From: an uncultured Duncaniella sp.
GTDB lineage: Bacteria; Bacteroidota; Bacteroidia; Bacteroidales; Muribaculaceae
Direction: 5' to 3'
Length of the DNA stretch: 64,000 nt
Assembly (NCBI GenBank): GCA_910578515.1
Contig: CAJTQR010000004.1
Span: 186,001-250,000 of the forward strand
The position numbers and the translations under genes are program-made. A model generated the notes under the pieces. It did no database searches, was not told where the DNA came from, and saw only the letters and a list, made by a program, of their open reading frames with translations. Below are positions 59,833-64,000 of this stretch, in pieces (the first letter of the stretch is position 1; each line of letters begins with the position of its first letter).

Positions 59833-61158
59833 ATGATAAAGATGACCAACTTACTTTTAGGAATATTGCTCGCCGCCGCGGTGGGATGCAGCTCTCCCTC
59901 CGGCAATGATACTGCGGGCGCCACCGATGCGCAAACCACCACAAATGCGCAGCAGACTCCCGGAAGAAACGACCGGAATGAGGCTGCAGTGATGCCCGGC
60001 ATTGAGGTCCTCGCCTCCGACAACTTTTCACAGTTGAAAGGGAAGCGCGTGGGACTTATCACCAATCCCACCGGCATCGACAATTCCCTGAAATCAACCA
60101 TCGATATACTTCATGAGGCTCCGAGTGTAGAGCTTACTGCCCTTTTCGCACCGGAACATGGTGTGCGAGGCGACTATGTGGCTGGGGCTGCCGTTGCAAA
60201 CGAGGTTGATGCCAAGACGGGAGTGAAAGTATACTCCCTGCATGGCAAAACCAAGAAACCGACAGCTGAAATGCTCAAAAATGTCGATGTGCTGGTGTAC
60301 GATATCCAGGATATAGGCACACGCAGCTACACGTTCATTTCCACAATGGGTAAAGCAATGGAGGCGGCCGCCGAAAACGGTAAGGAATTCATGGTGCTCG
60401 ACCGCCCTAACCCCCTTGGGGGCAACAAGGTGGAGGGATGCATTGTTGAACCCGGATGCTTCTCATTCGTGAGTCAATATCCCATCCCTTACATATATGC
60501 CCTCACACCGGGCGAACTTGCAGAATACCTTAACAATGAAGGGCTCCTTGCAGGAGGTGTGAAGGTAAAACTGACAGTAATCCCGATGAAAGGATGGAGC
60601 CGTGACATGACATTTGCCGACACCGGTATGCCTTGGGTACTCCCCTCTCCCCATATCCCGACTCCTGAAACCGCACTCCTATATCCGGCTACAGGTATAA
60701 TGGGTGAACTTGACTATGTGTCAATCGGTGTGGGGTATACACTTCCGTTCAAACTCACCGGCGCCACATGGATTAACGCCCAGCGCCTTACTGAAAAGCT
60801 GACCTCGCTATCCATCCCTGGAGTGGAGTTCCGCCCAATCCATTACAAACCGTTCTACGCGATTTTCAAGGGTGAAAACCTCAACGGTGTGGAGATTTAC
60901 ATCACTGACCCTGAAGCTGCCCCGCTTTCACTTATACAATTCTACATCATGCAGGAACTTGCGGCAATGAACCCTGCCAAGAAGGCATTTGCAGCCGCAA
61001 CACAGAGCCGCCTCTCGATGTTCGATAAAGTGACCGGAAGCACCAAGATTCGCCAGCTTTTCGGGAAAAACTATAAGGTTTCAGACATGCAGGATTACTG
61101 GAACAAAGATGTGGAACAATGGATAGCAAAGACCAGGCAATATCAGCTCTATAAATAA
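59833..61158 (+). CDS. namZ: NamZ-like exo-beta-N-acetylmuramidase (DUF1343, GH171)
   Basis: A 441-residue lipoprotein (signal peptide ending AAAVGC) with a DUF1343 domain. Conserved parts are KGKRVGLITNPTGIDNSLKSTID, LFAPEHGVRGDYVAG, DIQDIGTRSYTFISTMGKAMEAA and VLDRPNPLGGNKVEG. Members of this family (NamZ, GH171) release MurNAc from the non-reducing end of glycan strands or disaccharides. Outer-membrane or periplasmic location would let it supply MurNAc to the AmpG/MurT-like transporter two genes upstream and the kinase next door. An ATG three codons downstream is an equally good start. Confidence 0.9.
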   Translation: MIKMTNLLLGILLAAAVGCSSPSGNDTAGATDAQTTTNAQQTPGRNDRNEAAVMPGIEVLASDNFSQLKGKRVGLITNPTGIDNSLKSTIDILHEAPSVELTALFAPEHGVRGDYVAGAAVANEVDAKTGVKVYSLHGKTKKPTAEMLKNVDVLVYDIQDIGTRSYTFISTMGKAMEAAAENGKEFMVLDRPNPLGGNKVEGCIVEPGCFSFVSQYPIPYIYALTPGELAEYLNNEGLLAGGVKVKLTVIPMKGWSRDMTFADTGMPWVLPSPHIPTPETALLYPATGIMGELDYVSIGVGYTLPFKLTGATWINAQRLTEKLTSLSIPGVEFRPIHYKPFYAIFKGENLNGVEIYITDPEAAPLSLIQFYIMQELAAMNPAKKAFAAATQSRLSMFDKVTGSTKIRQLFGKNYKVSDMQDYWNKDVEQWIAKTRQYQLYK

Positions 61159-61197
61159 CAGCCTTTCCATCCCCTAAAAACCAATCGTTACATATAA

Positions 61198-62064
61198 ATG
61201 AAAATCATAGCTGACTGCGGAAGTACTAAAATAGACTGGGTGGTGATTGACAACGTGGGTAATGTGGCACTCCGGCTCACCACCCGCGGATATAATGCCA
61301 TGTCAGTGACCGACGGTGAACTTTCCGCCATCATCACCGGCGAAGGCTCATCCATGATTCAACATGGCAATGACATATCGGAAATTTTATTTTTCGGCGC
61401 CGGCTGCGGCACAAGCCAAAGCTGCTGCCGTGTGCACGATGAATTGTCTGAAATTTTCCCATCGGCCCGATGCGAGGTGGGAAGCGACATGCTTGCTGCT
61501 GCAAAAGCGCTATGCGGCAACACTCCGGGGATAGCGGCGATACTCGGCACAGGTTCCAACTCATGTCTGTACGATGGCTCAAAGATAGTAGCCAACGTAT
61601 CCCCCTTAGGCTTCATTCTCGGCGATGAAGGCAGCGGAGCCGTGCTCGGGGCCAAACTCATAGGGAATATACTCAAACGCCAGTTCTCCAAGGAGGTCAT
61701 AGAACGTTTCAACGATAAATATCCTACGCTGCAATACAGCGACATAATAGAGGAAGTATACCGTGGCAGAAGTTCCCGCGCCTATTTAGCCTCATTCGCC
61801 CCGTTCCTTTCTGAAAATATCGGAATAGAGGAAATAGAGACATTTGTAATCGACGAGTTTACACGCTTCTTTAAAAGAAATATCCGGGTATACAGTATGG
61901 AACCGTATCCCGGTATAGATGTTGCAAATCTTCCGGTCAACTTTACCGGCTCGATTGCCATACATTTCCGTCCTCAGCTTTCAAAAGCCGCCGAAGCGTT
62001 GAATATCCGTTTAGGGAAAGTGATAAAATCGCCCATCCAGGAGCTTATCACATCAGCTATCTGA
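61198..62064 (+). CDS. BadF/BadG-type sugar kinase, candidate MurNAc kinase
   Basis: A 288-residue cytosolic kinase of the BadF/BadG/BcrA/BcrD ATPase family, related to N-acetylglucosamine kinase. ATP-site motifs are IADCGSTKIDWVVID (phosphate 1) and IAAILGTGSNSCLYDG (phosphate 2), with LGFILGDEGSGAVLG in between. In the corresponding Tannerella locus the equivalent gene (murK) phosphorylates MurNAc. The location directly after the namZ-like gene supports that role here, but GlcNAc kinase activity is possible too. No MurQ etherase gene is in the window. It overlaps the convergent cyclo-ligase gene by eight bases. Confidence 0.87.
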   Translation: MKIIADCGSTKIDWVVIDNVGNVALRLTTRGYNAMSVTDGELSAIITGEGSSMIQHGNDISEILFFGAGCGTSQSCCRVHDELSEIFPSARCEVGSDMLAAAKALCGNTPGIAAILGTGSNSCLYDGSKIVANVSPLGFILGDEGSGAVLGAKLIGNILKRQFSKEVIERFNDKYPTLQYSDIIEEVYRGRSSRAYLASFAPFLSENIGIEEIETFVIDEFTRFFKRNIRVYSMEPYPGIDVANLPVNFTGSIAIHFRPQLSKAAEALNIRLGKVIKSPIQELITSAI

Positions 62065-62602
62065 TGATATAGTGGTGGCTTTCGGTGATAATCACATCCA
62101 CTCTCACATCATGAGGGTCGGCATCAATCTCATCGACCAATTGAAAATCGTAAGCCACACCAACCTTACGGGCTTTGCTCTCGGCAAGCAAACGGTCATA
62201 GTAACCTTTGCCTCGCCCCACACGGTTGCCGGCACGGTCATAAGCCACTGCGGGCACCACAATCATCTCCATATCGGTTATCGAGGATGTATCGTTGCCG
62301 GTAGGCTCCTCGATATGAAACGAACCCAATGCGAGGCGTGATTCATCGTATGGAAGAATCTCCAGATTCACACCGTTGACCCTTGGAAGATAAAAATGCT
62401 TCCGCGAGCTCCATTTACGTATGAAAGCCCTGGTGGACAATTCATCGGGCAAGGAGTGATACATGAGTATGCGGTCGGCAAGCATAAAGTCAGCCGTGCG
62501 CTCAAGCAGATTGAACACACGTTCGGCTGCCGAACACTTTTCCTCCTCCGAAAGCAAGGTCTTACGCGCCTTGATGTTGCTGCGGATTTCTTCTTTTTTC
62601 AT
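62057..62602 (-). CDS. 5-formyltetrahydrofolate cyclo-ligase
   Basis: A 181-residue cytosolic enzyme that converts 5-formyl-THF to 5,10-methenyl-THF using ATP. Motifs include RSNIKARKTLLSEEEK at the start, MYHSLPDELSTRAFI, MIVVPAVAYDRAGNRVGRGKGYYDRLL and GVAYDFQLVDEIDADPHDVRVDVIITE, all typical of the family. It follows the S41 protease gene by 29 bases on the same strand and converges with the sugar kinase gene. Confidence 0.94.
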   Translation of the reverse strand: MKKEEIRSNIKARKTLLSEEEKCSAAERVFNLLERTADFMLADRILMYHSLPDELSTRAFIRKWSSRKHFYLPRVNGVNLEILPYDESRLALGSFHIEEPTGNDTSSITDMEMIVVPAVAYDRAGNRVGRGKGYYDRLLAESKARKVGVAYDFQLVDEIDADPHDVRVDVIITESHHYIIR

Positions 62603-62631
62603 TTCAATGACATGGCTTGGAGCGTTATTTT

Positions 62632-64000
62632 TTATTCTGACGCCGATACCGTGTCGGGCTTAACCTCCGTCGCGGTAATCGGGAAAGCCGCTTTGCCTGA
62701 ACTGATTGCCTCAACTGCCGTCACCACTGTGGGGTCACTCTCGTTGATTACCTCAAAGTAGCCGGACACACCGAGCAAATTACGGGCTATCATGGCTTTC
62801 AGAGAGTTAACAAGCAGGTCATGTGAAATGTTTATAAGCGCCCAACGGGGGGTCACACCATTCTTTTTGGCATACGCCACGAAATCCTCGAGAAGCATAT
62901 CGTCATCCGGAAGCATTTCCACCACCTCTGCCACAGTCTTACCCGCCTCAAGGCGTTGACGGTTACGGTCGGTGTAGTCAAAGGTATACTTCTGAATCAA
63001 TCCGGCATTCATCACATTGATGTAGTAGGAGGTCACACCTGCAGTGTCGTTGGGCACGAATATGTCGGGCATGATGCCACCGCCACCATATACTGTCCTG
63101 CCATGGAGTGTGGTGAACGCAAGGTCCTTGTTAAGCTTAATGGAGTCCACGTTATAGAACTCGCCATGTTCGTAGCGATTTATGATATCACGCTCATAGT
63201 CGGTGCCGGGTGCATAGGTCTTCTGTATGCAACGACCCGAGGGTGTATAATAACGGGCTATGGTGAGACGCAACGCACTACTGTCAGGTAATTCCATCTG
63301 ATTCTGCACCAAGCCTTTGCCAAATGAACGGCGACCCACCACGAGTCCGCGGTCATTATCCTGGATAGCGCCGGCAAAAATCTCGCTCGCGCTCGCCGAA
63401 ATCTCATCGAGAAGCACCACGAGTTCAAGGTCGCGGAATGTTCCGGTACCGTCACTTACGGTAGGCGATGTATCGCGGGTAGTCTTACCTTTCATTGACA
63501 CTATGGGTGAACCTGCGGGAAGAAATTCATTAGCCATCAGCACAGCCGGTTCCATGAAACCACCCGTGTTGCCGCGAAGGTCTATCACAAACTTCTGCGC
63601 GTCCTCAGCCAGCAGAGTCACCATCGAAGTAAGAAATTCGCTGTAGGTTGATGCCCCGAACTTATTAATCTTTATGTAACCCACTCCGGGCGAAAGAATA
63701 TAGGCAGCATCAATTGATGTCACAGGCACATCTCCACGAGTCACATCAAAGGACAGGAGCGACTTGGAGCTCGGGCGCTTGATGCCGAGTTTCACTATCG
63801 AACCCTTAGGTCCGCGCAGAGAACTTCTGACCTTTACGTCCGACCATTCCATACCTGCCACAACCGTGTCGTTTATCGACACAATCCTGTCGCCGGGAAG
63901 CAGTCCGACTTTCTCTGACGGACCGCCGGAGATTACCTCCAGCACATTTATAGTATCGTTAAGCATGTTGAACGAGATACCGATACCTGAAAAGGAACCG
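62632..64000 (-). CDS. S41-family C-terminal processing protease (5' end missing)
   Basis: A carboxyl-terminal processing protease (CtpA/Prc type), cut off by the window edge. The frame is open to base 64000 and reads GSFSGIGISFN before the first in-window ATG at 63966, so that ATG is internal. The PDZ domain (VISGGPSEKVGLLPGDRIVSIN) is followed by the peptidase domain with FVIDLRGNTGGFM, catalytic Ser in LLDEISASASEIFAGAIQ, and Lys in RRSFGKGLVQ. A C-terminal extension of about 130 residues (MLPDDDMLLEDFVAYAKKNGV) is typical of Bacteroidota members. It acts in the periplasm on unfolded or C-terminally tagged proteins. Confidence 0.93.
   Translation of the reverse strand, partial: GSFSGIGISFNMLNDTINVLEVISGGPSEKVGLLPGDRIVSINDTVVAGMEWSDVKVRSSLRGPKGSIVKLGIKRPSSKSLLSFDVTRGDVPVTSIDAAYILSPGVGYIKINKFGASTYSEFLTSMVTLLAEDAQKFVIDLRGNTGGFMEPAVLMANEFLPAGSPIVSMKGKTTRDTSPTVSDGTGTFRDLELVVLLDEISASASEIFAGAIQDNDRGLVVGRRSFGKGLVQNQMELPDSSALRLTIARYYTPSGRCIQKTYAPGTDYERDIINRYEHGEFYNVDSIKLNKDLAFTTLHGRTVYGGGGIMPDIFVPNDTAGVTSYYINVMNAGLIQKYTFDYTDRNRQRLEAGKTVAEVVEMLPDDDMLLEDFVAYAKKNGVTPRWALINISHDLLVNSLKAMIARNLLGVSGYFEVINESDPTVVTAVEAISSGKAAFPITATEVKPDTVSASE

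Noticed and set aside
1..64000. CRISPR arrays, insertion sequences, integrases or prophage modules
   Set aside because: No regularly spaced repeats, transposase or integrase motifs, or phage structural genes were seen in the window.

Overview
The window looks like a chromosomal stretch from a member of the order Bacteroidales, most likely Muribaculaceae or a close relative (the family is my inference). The evidence is a DUF4492 protein ahead of cydAB, the sortase PorU of the type IX secretion system, NigD-like and LruC-domain lipoproteins, the parA-parB-DUF5683-MltD cluster, tRNA-Glu genes flanking rpsT, and many promoters of the Bacteroidota type (TTG, 19-21 bases, TAnnTTTG) without Shine-Dalgarno sites. 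No prophage, insertion sequence or CRISPR array was seen.

Left part (1-20 kb). A cytochrome bd oxidase operon is followed by a convergent ilvD-ilvB-ilvN-acyl-ACP thioesterase-ilvC operon. Then come two identical tRNA-Glu genes around rpsT, recO with a predicted leaderless start, tRNA-Arg, an alanine-rich lipoprotein, PorU, a GH25 lysozyme lipoprotein/NhaC antiporter/WYL regulator operon, and the SRP RNA.

Middle (19-45 kb). An AAA ATPase fused to a DUF4435/TOPRIM-like domain (OLD/PARIS-like architecture) is preceded by a 44-codon ORF that shares its promoter. A frameshifted fragment, a LuxR-type regulator and a Rossmann-like protein follow. An AT-rich surface island holds an outer-membrane beta-barrel protein preceded by a perfect 18-bp inverted repeat, an AraC regulator, and an LruC lipoprotein whose promoter spacer contains a run of eight G. 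Housekeeping genes then resume: a GT4 glycosyltransferase, cyclophilin, pfkA, a LolD-like ATPase, a four-gene 2-oxoacid:ferredoxin oxidoreductase, MltD, DUF5683, ParB, ParA and a degenerate sensor kinase.

Accessory stretch (43-49 kb). It carries a Phd/RelE-type toxin-antitoxin pair, small lipoproteins, a HipA-like kinase overlapping a DUF3037 gene, a 38-residue membrane peptide, a roughly 320-nt highly structured RNA with its own promoter and terminator, and a membrane-protein/lipoprotein pair of unknown function.

Right part (49-64 kb). A CapA-like phosphoesterase is followed by a peptidoglycan salvage cluster: amidase-like protein, GT2, GDPGP1-like DUF4922, SpoIID, AmpG/MurT-like transporter, NamZ-like exo-muramidase (DUF1343) and a BadF-type sugar kinase. 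A TlpA-like protein is embedded on the opposite strand. The window ends with 5-formyl-THF cyclo-ligase and a truncated S41 protease. The items most worth following up are the promoter homopolymer, the unassigned RNA, the DUF4435 ATPase with its small partner ORF, and the cytosolic SpoIID/GT2/DUF4922 module.
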